In this document: in pieces, positions 16,801 to 24,262 of the stretch | Layout of the letters: every line of letters starts with the position of its first letter | Numbering within the stretch: position 1 is the stretch's first letter | The notes under the pieces: model-generated | Database searches by the model: none | The model's input: the letters and a program-made list of their open reading frames with translations, nothing else | Told to the model about the DNA's origin: nothing | DNA from: JBLNBQ01 sp050260095 | Lineage (GTDB): Bacteria > Bacillota > UBA5301 > DYFA01 | Assembly: GCA_050260095.1 (NCBI GenBank) | Contig: JBLNBQ010000144.1 | Location: 1 to 43,306 of the forward strand | Direction of reading: 5' to 3' | DNA length: 43,306 nucleotides | Translations under genes and position numbers: made by a program

Positions 16801-17871
16801 CTAGAACTGCGCCACCGCCGTCAGACAGGCCTGAACCTGCTGGTCCAGGTCCGAGGCGAGCGCGCCCTCGACGCGCAGGAACCTTCCGAGCCCGGCGCCG
16901 AGGCCCACCGAGTAGCTCGGGTTGGCCCCCGGGTTGGTGCGGTATCCAGCCCGGACGGCCAGGATGCCGAAGAGCGACTCCTCGAGCCCCAGCCGCAGGC
17001 GGGTGGCCCGGTCGCCGCCGAGCTCCGCGTTTTCCAGGTCGGCCGCCAGAGTCAGCCCGAGCGGCGCCTTGAGCGCGACCCCAGCCTGGAACGCCGGCTT
17101 CCGGGGTTCAGGGACAACGCCGCTCCAGCTCACGGAGTTGACCAGGTCGCGGGCGACCACCCCGAACCGTATCTTGTCCGTGAGCTTCCCCTGGGCGCCC
17201 AGGTCGAGGCCGAACCCATTCCCCGTCGAGTCCTGGTTCAGCCGCACCGGCTCACCGAGCTGGCCTGGTTCGGTGACCTCGAGGGTTTTCTCGGCTGAGA
17301 AATGCCGGCCCCGGATGAACTTGAGGTTGGCCCCCACATTCACGCCGCCCAGGCCGAACGGCGCCTTGGCGAGCGGCAGCGCCCCGGAGACGACCGTGTC
17401 GTTGTAGATCGACGCCCTTGCGCTGAACTTGCTCCCGTTCCCGGAGATCGGTTCCGCCCCCTCGGGCGGCGGGTCGGACCGGAACAGGAACTCAGCGGAG
17501 AGCGTAGCCTCCGGCAGGTAGGTGATGCCGAACCGCTTGGTCACGATCCCGGCCAGGCCGGCGCCGCTGGCGCCCAGGGTGAAGTCCCCCGTCGGCAGCG
17601 TGACATTGGATTCGGTGCCGGTCAGCTTCTGGAAGTTGGAGAGGTCCCCCCGGGCCGTGGTCTCCACAGCGACCACCGGCGTCACCGAGACGACGGAGAC
17701 CTCCGCCAGGCCGGCCGGATTCCAGTAGACAGCCGCCGCGTCGTTCGCCAGGGCAGCGTACGCTCCGCCCATCCCCATGGCCCGCGCCCCGAGGTCGACC
17801 GCCTGAACCGGCATCGCCAGCAGAAGAACGAATACAAGAAGAGCCAGAGCCGCAATCCGTTGCCGCACCAC
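16801..17871 (-). CDS. PorV/UPF0164-like outer-membrane beta-barrel protein
   Basis: A 356-aa exported protein. The first 24 residues are a signal peptide (ALALLVFVLLLAMPVQA), and the mature protein begins VDLGARAMGMGGAYAALAND followed by AAAVYWNPAGLAEV, the hallmark of FadL/PorV-like barrels. Alternating hydrophobic strands follow and the last residue is Phe, as in Bam substrates. I chose GTG at 17869-17871 because GGGAGGA lies 4 bases upstream; longer in-frame starts have none. It lies 56 bases after tsaD. The cargo or partner is unknown; PorV relatives serve as secretion or lipid-transfer barrels. Confidence 0.85.
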   Translation of the reverse strand: MVRQRIAALALLVFVLLLAMPVQAVDLGARAMGMGGAYAALANDAAAVYWNPAGLAEVSVVSVTPVVAVETTARGDLSNFQKLTGTESNVTLPTGDFTLGASGAGLAGIVTKRFGITYLPEATLSAEFLFRSDPPPEGAEPISGNGSKFSARASIYNDTVVSGALPLAKAPFGLGGVNVGANLKFIRGRHFSAEKTLEVTEPGQLGEPVRLNQDSTGNGFGLDLGAQGKLTDKIRFGVVARDLVNSVSWSGVVPEPRKPAFQAGVALKAPLGLTLAADLENAELGGDRATRLRLGLEESLFGILAVRAGYRTNPGANPSYSVGLGAGLGRFLRVEGALASDLDQQVQACLTAVAQF

Positions 17872-17927
17872 CGCTTCCTCCCGCCTGAGGGTCCAAGTCC
17901 GAGGTGGAGAATTCGACAGATGAGTAA

Positions 17928-19010
17928 TCATTCCTTCGCCACCAGCGACAGGTTGGGAACCGCGTTCAGGTCGTACCCCGCCCGCTCTCCCCGCCGGAGC
18001 CGGTGGTAGCCGGCGCAGGCGACCATCGCGGCGTTGTCGGTGCACAGGACCAGCGGCGGAAAGTGGACCGAAAGGCCGGCGGCCGCGCCGCGCGCCACGA
18101 GTTCCTCCCGCAAGGCCTGGTTCGCGGCGACCCCGCCCGCCACGATCAGGGTGGAGACCCCCGCCTTCCGGCAGGCGGCCACCGCCCGGTCGGCCAGCAC
18201 GTCGACGACCGCCCACTGGAAGCTGGCGGCCAGGTTGCGGGCGACCAGAGGAGAGATCTCCCCCTCCCGCTGCCGCACGCTGTTCAGGTGGCTCAACGCG
18301 GCCGTCTTGAGGCCGCTGAAGCTGAAATCGAGCGTCTCTTCCCCGGCCAGGCCGCGCGGCAGGGCCACCGCGCCGCGGTCGCCCTCCCGGGCCAGCTTCT
18401 CCAGGGCGGGACCGCCGGGATAGCCGAGGCCCAGCACCCGGGCGACCTTGTCCAGGGCCTCGCCAGCCGCGTCGTCCCGGGTGGAGCCCATGAGTTCGTA
18501 GCGTCCGTAGGCGGGCAGGTGCAGCAAGGCCGTGTGACCCCCCGAGACCGTAAGACAGACCAAGGGCGGGGCGAGGTCGGGCTCGGCGAGGAAATTGGCG
18601 TAGATGTGCGCTTCGACGTGGTTCGCGCCCACGAGGGGCAGCCCCTTGGCGAGCGCCAGCGCCTTGGCGGTCGAGACGCCGACCAAAAGGCTCCCGACCA
18701 GGCCCGGGCCGTAGGTCACGGCGACCCCGGCCAGCTCGTCCAAGGTAACCCCGGCCTGCGCCAGGGCGGAGTCGACCACGTCCACGATGGTCTCGAGGTG
18801 CTTGCGCGAGGCCACCTCCGGCACCACGCCGCCGAACCGCCGGTGCGTGGCGATCTGCGAGGCGATGACGTTGCTGAGCAGGCTGCGCCCGCCGGCGACG
18901 ACCGCGGCGGCCGCCTCGTCACAGCTCGTCTCAACCCCCAGCACCAGCCCGTCTTCGGGGAAGTCGCGGGAGGGCACCTCACGCCCCCGCCTTTCCGGCG
19001 GAGATGTCAT
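17928..19010 (-). CDS. tsaD: TsaD, tRNA t6A threonylcarbamoyltransferase
   Basis: Kae1/TsaD catalytic subunit (360 aa) that transfers threonylcarbamoyl to A37 of ANN-decoding tRNAs. Metal-binding HVEAH is at residues 131-135. ASKHA signatures are VLGVETSCDEAAAAVV, TYGPGLVGSLLVGV, LTVSGGHTALL and VAGGVAANQALR. The ATG start overlaps rimI by 32 bases; an in-frame GTG 11 codons later (residue 12) is an alternative. It ends the tsaE-tsaB-rimI-tsaD group. Confidence 0.96.
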   Translation of the reverse strand: MTSPPERRGREVPSRDFPEDGLVLGVETSCDEAAAAVVAGGRSLLSNVIASQIATHRRFGGVVPEVASRKHLETIVDVVDSALAQAGVTLDELAGVAVTYGPGLVGSLLVGVSTAKALALAKGLPLVGANHVEAHIYANFLAEPDLAPPLVCLTVSGGHTALLHLPAYGRYELMGSTRDDAAGEALDKVARVLGLGYPGGPALEKLAREGDRGAVALPRGLAGEETLDFSFSGLKTAALSHLNSVRQREGEISPLVARNLAASFQWAVVDVLADRAVAACRKAGVSTLIVAGGVAANQALREELVARGAAAGLSVHFPPLVLCTDNAAMVACAGYHRLRRGERAGYDLNAVPNLSLVAKE

Positions 19011-19440
19011 GCCACATGATGAGGGCGTCTTCGTCGTTGTCCTGGTAGTAACCGGGCCGCACCCCGGCGCTCCGGAAACCGAACGATTCGTACAGCGTCT
19101 GCGCCGGGGTGTTGGAGACCCGGACTTCCAGCGTCAGGCGGTCAATCCCCCGGGTGCGGGAGATATTGACCAGCGCCTGCAGCAGGCGGCGGCCGATGCC
19201 TCTCCGGCGCTGGTCTGGGTGGACCGCCAGGTTGGTGATGTGGCCTTCGTTGAGGATCCGCCACATGCCCACGTATCCCACCACCCGGCCGTCCTCGCGA
19301 GCCACCAGATACACCGCCCGTTCATTCTCGAGCAGCTCCGACAGGAAGGCGAACCGCGACCAGGGCGTCGGGAAGGAGGCCTCCTCGATCCTCAAGACAT
19401 CTTCCAAGTCCCCCACCTGCATCGGCTCGATCAGCACCAT
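18979..19440 (-). CDS. rimI: RimI-type GNAT N-acetyltransferase
   Basis: GNAT enzyme (153 aa) of the ribosomal-protein-alanine acetyltransferase family. The acetyl-CoA loop is in LAVHPDQRRRGIGRRLLQAL, preceded by VGYVGMWRILNEGHITN, and the C-terminal part has LEVRVSNTPAQTLYESFGF. I chose ATG at 19438-19440, with GGGAGG upstream, so it overlaps tsaB by 10 bases. Its place between tsaB and tsaD is conserved in many bacteria; its substrate may be S18 or another protein. Confidence 0.93.
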   Translation of the reverse strand: MVLIEPMQVGDLEDVLRIEEASFPTPWSRFAFLSELLENERAVYLVAREDGRVVGYVGMWRILNEGHITNLAVHPDQRRRGIGRRLLQALVNISRTRGIDRLTLEVRVSNTPAQTLYESFGFRSAGVRPGYYQDNDEDALIMWHDISAGKAGA

Positions 19441-20159
19441 GGAGGCTCGCCTCCCTTTCCGTGTTGCGCAGCCCACTTGACCTCGGCCTCCGCCGGCCGC
19501 ACGTAGAGCGGGATGAGGGCGGCAGGCGCATCCCGCTCGCCTCGCGCCAGCCGGGCCGCCCCGAGCGCCGCCACCCAGGCTCCCCGGAGCGCGGCCACCG
19601 CCTCCGCCGGAAAAACGGCCCGCTCCCCAAGCACGTTCCGGATCAGCTCGGCGTGGAGCGCGGCGCCGTCGCCGGTGAACACGATTCGCCCTTCAAGGCC
19701 GTTCAGGCGGTCCAAGAGGTCGCGCACCGGCAGGGCGAGATAGTCGGTGACCCGTTCGGCCTTTCCCGTGGATAACGTTCGATAAAGAGCCGCATATGCC
19801 TCTCCGCGCCGGGCGTCGATCAGCGGACAGGCGAAGTCGCCGAGGCCGGCCACCCCGTAGGCCAGGGCGGAGAGGGTGCTCACGCCGACCAACGGGCGCT
19901 GCAGGGCGTAGGCCAGTCCTTTGGCCGTTGCAAGCGCGATGCGAATTCCGGTAAACGACCCGGGCCCTCGGGTCACCGCCACCGCGTCGAGGTCCGCCGG
20001 AGTCCGGCCGGCGTCCTTCAGCACCTGGGCGATGGCGGGCAATAGCCGCTCGGCGTGGGTGCGCTGGACCGACAGGGTGTACTCCGCCGCCAGCACTCCG
20101 CCGGCGACCAGGGCGACGCTGCCGACCCGCGTCGAGCTGTCCAGCGCCAGCATCAGCAT
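19431..20159 (-). CDS. tsaB: TsaB, t6A biosynthesis partner of TsaD
   Basis: Inactive ASKHA paralogue (242 aa) that scaffolds the TsaD-TsaB-TsaE complex. The N-terminus reads LALDSSTRVGSVALV and the family signature AVTRGPGSFTGIRIALATAKGLA follows. Two ATG codons are possible: the first (20159) is better spaced from GGGAGG, and the second (20153) would touch the tsaE stop as TGATG. It overlaps rimI at its 3' end. Confidence 0.95.
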   Translation of the reverse strand: MLMLALDSSTRVGSVALVAGGVLAAEYTLSVQRTHAERLLPAIAQVLKDAGRTPADLDAVAVTRGPGSFTGIRIALATAKGLAYALQRPLVGVSTLSALAYGVAGLGDFACPLIDARRGEAYAALYRTLSTGKAERVTDYLALPVRDLLDRLNGLEGRIVFTGDGAALHAELIRNVLGERAVFPAEAVAALRGAWVAALGAARLARGERDAPAALIPLYVRPAEAEVKWAAQHGKGGEPPWC

Positions 20160-20653
20160 CCGCCCGCCCCTCCCTCTGCGCCCGCGCCCCGGGCCGCCAA
20201 CGCCTCTTCCAGCGCCCGGCCGCGGGTTCCGCGGCCTTCGACCACCACCCGGCGCCCCGCCGGATCGAGCCGGAACTCAAGGGACAGGCAGTCATCCGGA
20301 CGCCACTCGCCGAGGAGGTCCGGCCATTCGACCACCGCCACGCCCTGCCCGTAGAGAAACTCGGCCAGCCCCAACTCGGCCAGGTCGCTGCCGCGTTCCA
20401 GGCGGTAGAGATCGAAATGGTAGACGGGCAACCGCCCGTCGTACTCGTGCATCAAGGTGAAGGTCGGGCTGGTCACCGGCTGCGCGGCCCCGAGCCCCCG
20501 GGCCAAGCCACGGGTGAAGGTGGTCTTCCCGGCGCCGAGATCGCCGCTCAAAAGCACCGCATCGCCGGGCTGCAGCAGCTCGGCCAACCGCTCCCCGAGC
20601 CGCTCCGTCTCCGGCGCGGCCGCGGTCAAAAGCTCGAACACCGGCTCACCCAC
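20153..20653 (-). CDS. tsaE: TsaE, t6A biosynthesis ATPase
   Basis: P-loop ATPase (166 aa) that resets the TsaB-TsaD complex after each cycle. The Walker A motif is LSGDLGAGKTTFTRG, followed by the family motif SPTFTLMHEY and HFDLYRLERGSDL, then AVVEWPDL. The last 20 residues are a low-complexity Gly/Ala tail. GTG start at 20651-20653 overlaps yegS by eight bases. Confidence 0.95.
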   Translation of the reverse strand: MGEPVFELLTAAAPETERLGERLAELLQPGDAVLLSGDLGAGKTTFTRGLARGLGAAQPVTSPTFTLMHEYDGRLPVYHFDLYRLERGSDLAELGLAEFLYGQGVAVVEWPDLLGEWRPDDCLSLEFRLDPAGRRVVVEGRGTRGRALEEALAARGAGAEGGAGGC

Positions 20654-21530
20654 CCCCGCCCAGCAGCGTCAGCGCTGCCGGCTCGACCACGAACTCCTGC
20701 GGCAAACGGCCGATCAATTCGCCGTCGGCCTGCGCCAGAAAGGGCTCCGGCCCCGCCGGGCGGAGCCGCACGCTGCGCGCCCGGTACAGCGAGATCTTCG
20801 GGTGCGTCACGTGGCTCCCCCGGAAGACCCGCGGGAAGGCCTCCAGGAACTCAAGGCGCCCGAGTGCTCCCAGCACGCAGACGTCGAAGAACCCGTCGTC
20901 CAGCCGCGCCTCCGGCGTGATCATCATCCCGCCGCCGTAGAACCGCCCGTTGGCCACCGCCACGAGCACCGCGTCCAGAGCGTGAGCCACGCCGTCCAGT
21001 TCGAGCACGACCGGCGCCGGCTTCAGCCGGGCGAGGCACTTCAGCGTGGCGCAGACGTAGGCGGCCGTCCCCCGCAGGAAGCGCAAGTCCTCGGCCATCG
21101 TCCGGGCGATCTCCGCGTCGAGCCCCGCCGAGGCCACGTTGATGAACCAGCGGCCTTCGGCGCGGCCGAGGTCGATCGGCCACCGCGCCGGATGGGCGAG
21201 CGCCCGCGCCGCCAGCACCGGGTCGAGGCCGAGCCCGGCGGTACGGGCGAAATCGTTGCCCGAACCGAGGGGCAGCACGCCCAGCGGCAGCCCGGTGCCG
21301 GCTAGGCCGTTCACCACCTCCGTCAGGGTGCCGTCGCCCCCGGCCGAGACGACCGCCGAAAACCCTTCCGCGGCGGCGCGCTGGGCAACCTGCGTGGCAT
21401 CCCCCGGCCCGGTGGTGAAATGCGCCTCAAACTCGACCCCGAGCCTGGCCAGCTCGGCCGCGACCTCCGGCCACCGGCGGGCGGCCAGACCGCGCCCCGC
21501 CGCCGGATTCACCACGATCCGGTAGCGCAT
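20646..21530 (-). CDS. YegS/DagK-family lipid kinase
   Basis: Diacylglycerol kinase-like enzyme (294 aa). The N-terminal ATP-binding part has VNPAAGRG and VSAGGDGTLTEVVNGL with the GGDGT motif, then PLGSGNDFARTAGL. The C-terminal beta-sandwich has FINVASAGLDAEIAR and ends with QADGEL. It probably phosphorylates a membrane lipid; family members range from DgkB to sphingosine-like kinases, and the substrate cannot be read from sequence. ATG preceded by AAGGGGGA. Confidence 0.9.
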   Translation of the reverse strand: MRYRIVVNPAAGRGLAARRWPEVAAELARLGVEFEAHFTTGPGDATQVAQRAAAEGFSAVVSAGGDGTLTEVVNGLAGTGLPLGVLPLGSGNDFARTAGLGLDPVLAARALAHPARWPIDLGRAEGRWFINVASAGLDAEIARTMAEDLRFLRGTAAYVCATLKCLARLKPAPVVLELDGVAHALDAVLVAVANGRFYGGGMMITPEARLDDGFFDVCVLGALGRLEFLEAFPRVFRGSHVTHPKISLYRARSVRLRPAGPEPFLAQADGELIGRLPQEFVVEPAALTLLGGGG

Positions 21531-21575
21531 CTTCCTCCCCCTTGCGCGCCGGCGCCCCCGCAGCCCCCGGGGGCG

Positions 21576-21920
21576 CTAGAATACCGCCAGCCCCAAACTT
21601 ATCTCGAGCGCCTCATCGACCTCCTCCATCCGCAGCCGGTCGAGCCGGGTCACTCGCTGGCGCAGCCGGGCCTTGTCGATGGTCCGCAGTTGCTCCAGCA
21701 GGATGACCGAGTCGCGGTCGAGTTCCCCTTTGGGCAGGCGGACGTGCGTCGGCAGCCTGGCCTTGTGGATGCGGGAGGTGATGGCGGCGACGATCGTCGT
21801 CGGACTGTGCTTGTTCCCCACATCGTTCTGCAACACCAACACCGGACGGAGCCCCCCTTGCTCCGACCCGGTCACCGGGTTCAAGTCGGCGAAGTAGATC
21901 TCGCCTCTACAGACCTTCAC
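21576..21920 (-). CDS. mazF: MazF/EndoA-type endoribonuclease toxin
   Basis: A 114-aa PemK/MazF-fold mRNA interferase. The start VCRGEIYFADLNPVTGSEQGGLRPVLVLQND contains the catalytic loop Arg and the GSEQGG turn; TTIVAAITS and SVILLEQLRTIDK, with the catalytic Thr and the conserved LEQ motif, follow. GTG at 21918-21920 is chosen by length and by GGGGGAG upstream. It overlaps the antitoxin gene by 14 bases. The alr gene usually found upstream of EndoA in Firmicutes is absent. Confidence 0.93.
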   Translation of the reverse strand: MKVCRGEIYFADLNPVTGSEQGGLRPVLVLQNDVGNKHSPTTIVAAITSRIHKARLPTHVRLPKGELDRDSVILLEQLRTIDKARLRQRVTRLDRLRMEEVDEALEISLGLAVF

Positions 21921-22191
21921 GGGGCTCCCCCTCGAGGAAGGCTTCGTACCGGGCCCACTCTTCGGCTTCCTCTGGCCCGACCTCTGCCAGCCGGAGATTC
22001 TCCTCCCCCATGGCGGGATAGCCACGCTCCATCTGGGCGATCCGGCGCCGCCGGCTCTTCTCGTGCAGGTAGCGGCGGACCGCCTCCCGGATCCAGGCGC
22101 TGCGGCTCAGACGGTCGCGGCGGACCGCACTGTCCACCTGCAGCAAAAGACTTCCTGGAAAGCAGACGTTCACCCTTCGCAGTTCGCTCAT
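21907..22191 (-). CDS. MazE/EndoAI-type ribbon-helix-helix antitoxin
   Basis: A 94-aa CopG/RHH protein: the beta-strand RRVNVCFPGSLLLQVD, then the two helices SAVRRDRLSRSAWIREAVRRYL. An acidic C-terminal tail (EEAEEWARYEAFLEGEPREG) fits the toxin-binding extension. It overlaps mazF and follows a strong promoter. Such antitoxins usually autoregulate, but I see no clear palindrome at the promoter. Confidence 0.88.
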   Translation of the reverse strand: MSELRRVNVCFPGSLLLQVDSAVRRDRLSRSAWIREAVRRYLHEKSRRRRIAQMERGYPAMGEENLRLAEVGPEEAEEWARYEAFLEGEPREGL

Positions 22192-22238
22192 TCAAGCCCT
22201 CTGGCTGCAGCTTTGGCCGAGCAGCCAGATATAGGTTA

Positions 22239-22268
22239 ATTATAAGACGGCCCCCATATGCGCGTCAA
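22239..22268 (-). promoter_or_regulatory. Promoter of the mazEF-yegS-tsa gene run
   Basis: Minus strand: TTGACG (22263-22268), 18-base spacer, TATAAT (22239-22244), a nearly perfect sigma-A promoter. It sits about 48 bases before the antitoxin ATG. The genes that follow to moeA have short gaps or overlaps, so this promoter may drive a long transcript. Confidence 0.82.
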
Positions 22269-22363
22269 ACCGCCAGCAGCACGGCCTCTTCCCTTTCATG
22301 GCCGCCAGGGGCGGGGACAGACTAGCTTCGGACGCAGCCTCTAGGGAAAGGAGGAAACCGGCC

Positions 22364-22750
22364 GTGGGTGGCCCGATGGTGAAATGCGAGGCCGACACCT
22401 GCACGCACTGGGTGAACGGCAACCTATGCAGCGCCTCGAACATCGATATCCTCAACGAAGAAGAAGGGCGCATGTCGGAAGAGGCCGCGCAGACCGAATG
22501 CAAGACCTTCTACAAGAAGAACGGCATCACGAGCTATCTGGGTTCGATGGATAACGTGAACTGGAGCGGCCTGGTCTCGGAGATTCTGAGCCCGGGCAAC
22601 GAGGTGACCCCGACCGTCACCTGTGTCGTCGACAGCTGCAAGTACTGGGACCACGGCAACCTCTGCGGGGCGGAGGCCATCGAAGTCTCCGGGCGCGGCG
22701 CCGACGAGTGCCAGGACACCAACTGCCAGACCTTCGACCGCCGGGGGTAA
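22364..22750 (+). CDS. Protein with two DUF1540 domains
   Basis: A 128-aa Cys-rich protein. Two copies of the DUF1540 motif are visible: residues about 6-54 (VKCEADTCTHW, GNLCSA, ECKTFYKK) and about 80-127 (VTCVVDSCKYW, GNLCGA, NCQTFDRRG). Each has four Cys in conserved spacing, suggesting a small metal site. Function of the family is unknown; members are common in spore-formers. Start GTG at 22364 is preceded by AAAGGAGG at 9 bases. It converges on hemL, with the structured segment between. Confidence 0.88.
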   Translation: MGGPMVKCEADTCTHWVNGNLCSASNIDILNEEEGRMSEEAAQTECKTFYKKNGITSYLGSMDNVNWSGLVSEILSPGNEVTPTVTCVVDSCKYWDHGNLCGAEAIEVSGRGADECQDTNCQTFDRRG

Positions 22751-22796
22751 GCAAGGGCGGGCCCGCCGGTCTGGCTCAGCAACGAGGGCGAAAGGA

Positions 22797-22949
22797 GACT
22801 CTCGGCTTCCGTCCAGGACGGACGGAAGCCGGGCATCTGTCCAAGGAGGGACAGTTGCCCGGCCTCCGAGCGAGTCGACTAAAGCCCGAGCGCCGGCTTG
22901 GCCAAGGAGAGTCCTGGTGCGAACCAGACAACGGGGAGGGAGCGCCCTC
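22797..22949 (+). ncRNA. Candidate structured RNA downstream of the DUF1540 gene
   Basis: Between two convergent genes lie, in order: GACTCTC (22797-22803), which pairs perfectly with GAGAGTC (22907-22913); a perfect 11-bp stem-loop GGCTTCCGTCC/GGACGGAAGCC (22804-22830); directly abutting, an 11-bp stem with one T-T mismatch and AAGGAG loop (22831-22860); a 5-bp stem closed by a GCGA tetraloop, CTGGT-GCGA-ACCAG (22914-22927); and a GAGGG-AGCG-CCCTC hairpin (22936-22949). The GNRA loop exists only on the plus strand, which favours that direction. No T-run is present, so a simple terminator is unlikely. Family not recognised. Confidence 0.45.
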
Positions 22950-24262
22950 TAGGCCGGCGGAAGCGCGGCCACCTCGGCCAGCGCCTCGCGGGCGGCGGCC
23001 AGGGTGAAGTCCAGATCCTCTTCCGTGTGCGCGGCCGACAGGAACGCCGCCTCGAACTGCGAGGGCGGGAGGTACACGCCCCGGCGCAGCATCCCCCGGA
23101 AGAAGTGCCCGAAGGCGCGGGTGTCGCTGGCGGTGGCCGAGTCCAAGTCGGTCACCGGCTGGCTGGTGAAGAAGAAGGTGAACATGGAGCCCACCCGGTT
23201 GACCCGCACGGGAACCCCGGCGGCGGCCGCCGCTTGGGCGAGGCCGGCGCAGAGCCGTCCGGCCAGCCGTTCGAGGCGCTCGTACGGCGGATCGTTCTTC
23301 AAGAGCTGCAGGGTGCTGAGCCCGGCGGCCATCGCCAGGGGGTTGCCGGAGAGCGTGCCAGCCTGGTAGACGGGACCGGCAGGGCTCACCAGCGACATGA
23401 TGTCGCGGCGACCGCCGTATGCGCCGACCGGCAACCCGCCGCCGATGATCTTGCCCAGGCAGGTCAGATCCGGCTTGATCCCGAAGAGGGCCTGTGCGCC
23501 GCCGTGCGCCACCCGGAAACCGGTCATCACTTCGTCGAAGATCAGCACCACGCCGTGGCGCTCGGTCAGGGACCGGAGTCCCTCCAGGAAGCCCGGCTCG
23601 GGCGGAACGCAGCCCATGTTGCCGACCACCGGCTCCACGATGGTCGCCGCCACCTCGGCGCCAGCCTGCGACAGGGCATGCTCAACCGCGCCCAGGTCAT
23701 TGAACGGCAAGACGATGGTGTCGGCAGCTGCCCCGGGCGTGACGCCCGGGCTGTCGGGCACCCCCATGGTCAGCGCGCCCGAGCCGGCCCGGATGAGCAG
23801 CGAATCCGCGTGTCCATGGTAGCAGCCCGCGAACTTGATGATCTTGTTCCGCCGGGTGAAGGCCCGGGCCACGCGGAGGGCGCTCATGGTCGCCTCGGTC
23901 CCGGAGTTCACCATGCGGACCAGCTCCATAGAGGGGAACGTCTCGCGGACCAGTTCGGCCAGGCGCACCTCCCGTTCGGTCGGGGCGCCGAAAGAGGTTC
24001 CTCCGTCCACCGCCTCGTGCAGCGCGGCCGTGACTGCCGGGTGGGCATGTCCCAGGATCATCGGCCCCCAGGAACCCACGTAGTCGACGTACCGGTTGCC
24101 GTCGACGTCCCAGAGATACGCTCCTTTCGCCCGGTCGATGAAGACCGGCTGCCCGCCGACGGCCCGGAACGCCCGGACCGGGCTGTTGACCCCGCCGGGG
24201 ATCACCTCCCGCGCCTCGCCGAAGAGTCGTTCGGAGACGGGAATGCGCCAACTCTCGTTCAT
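22949..24262 (-). CDS. hemL: HemL, glutamate-1-semialdehyde 2,1-aminomutase
   Basis: PLP enzyme (437 aa) giving 5-aminolevulinate. The start reads PVSERLFGEAREVIPGGVNSPVRAF; the substrate gate GSWGPMILGHAHP, the PLP Asp in FDEVMTGFR, and the Schiff-base Lys in CLGKIIGGGLPVGAYGG are all present. ATG at 24260-24262 overlaps the ahbA-ahbB stop by four bases (ATGA); an in-frame ATG seven codons upstream is less likely. It is the last gene of the heme run although it acts second in the pathway. Confidence 0.97.
   Translation of the reverse strand: MNESWRIPVSERLFGEAREVIPGGVNSPVRAFRAVGGQPVFIDRAKGAYLWDVDGNRYVDYVGSWGPMILGHAHPAVTAALHEAVDGGTSFGAPTEREVRLAELVRETFPSMELVRMVNSGTEATMSALRVARAFTRRNKIIKFAGCYHGHADSLLIRAGSGALTMGVPDSPGVTPGAAADTIVLPFNDLGAVEHALSQAGAEVAATIVEPVVGNMGCVPPEPGFLEGLRSLTERHGVVLIFDEVMTGFRVAHGGAQALFGIKPDLTCLGKIIGGGLPVGAYGGRRDIMSLVSPAGPVYQAGTLSGNPLAMAAGLSTLQLLKNDPPYERLERLAGRLCAGLAQAAAAAGVPVRVNRVGSMFTFFFTSQPVTDLDSATASDTRAFGHFFRGMLRRGVYLPPSQFEAAFLSAAHTEEDLDFTLAAAREALAEVAALPPA

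Noticed and set aside
22860..22930. Resemblance to group I intron core (GACTAAA, then AAGGAGAGTCC, then a GNRA-capped hairpin)
   Set aside because: The P4-P6 arrangement is not formed: the two preceding hairpins abut directly with no P4 strand between them, and P3 pairing is at most four bases. No host gene is interrupted.
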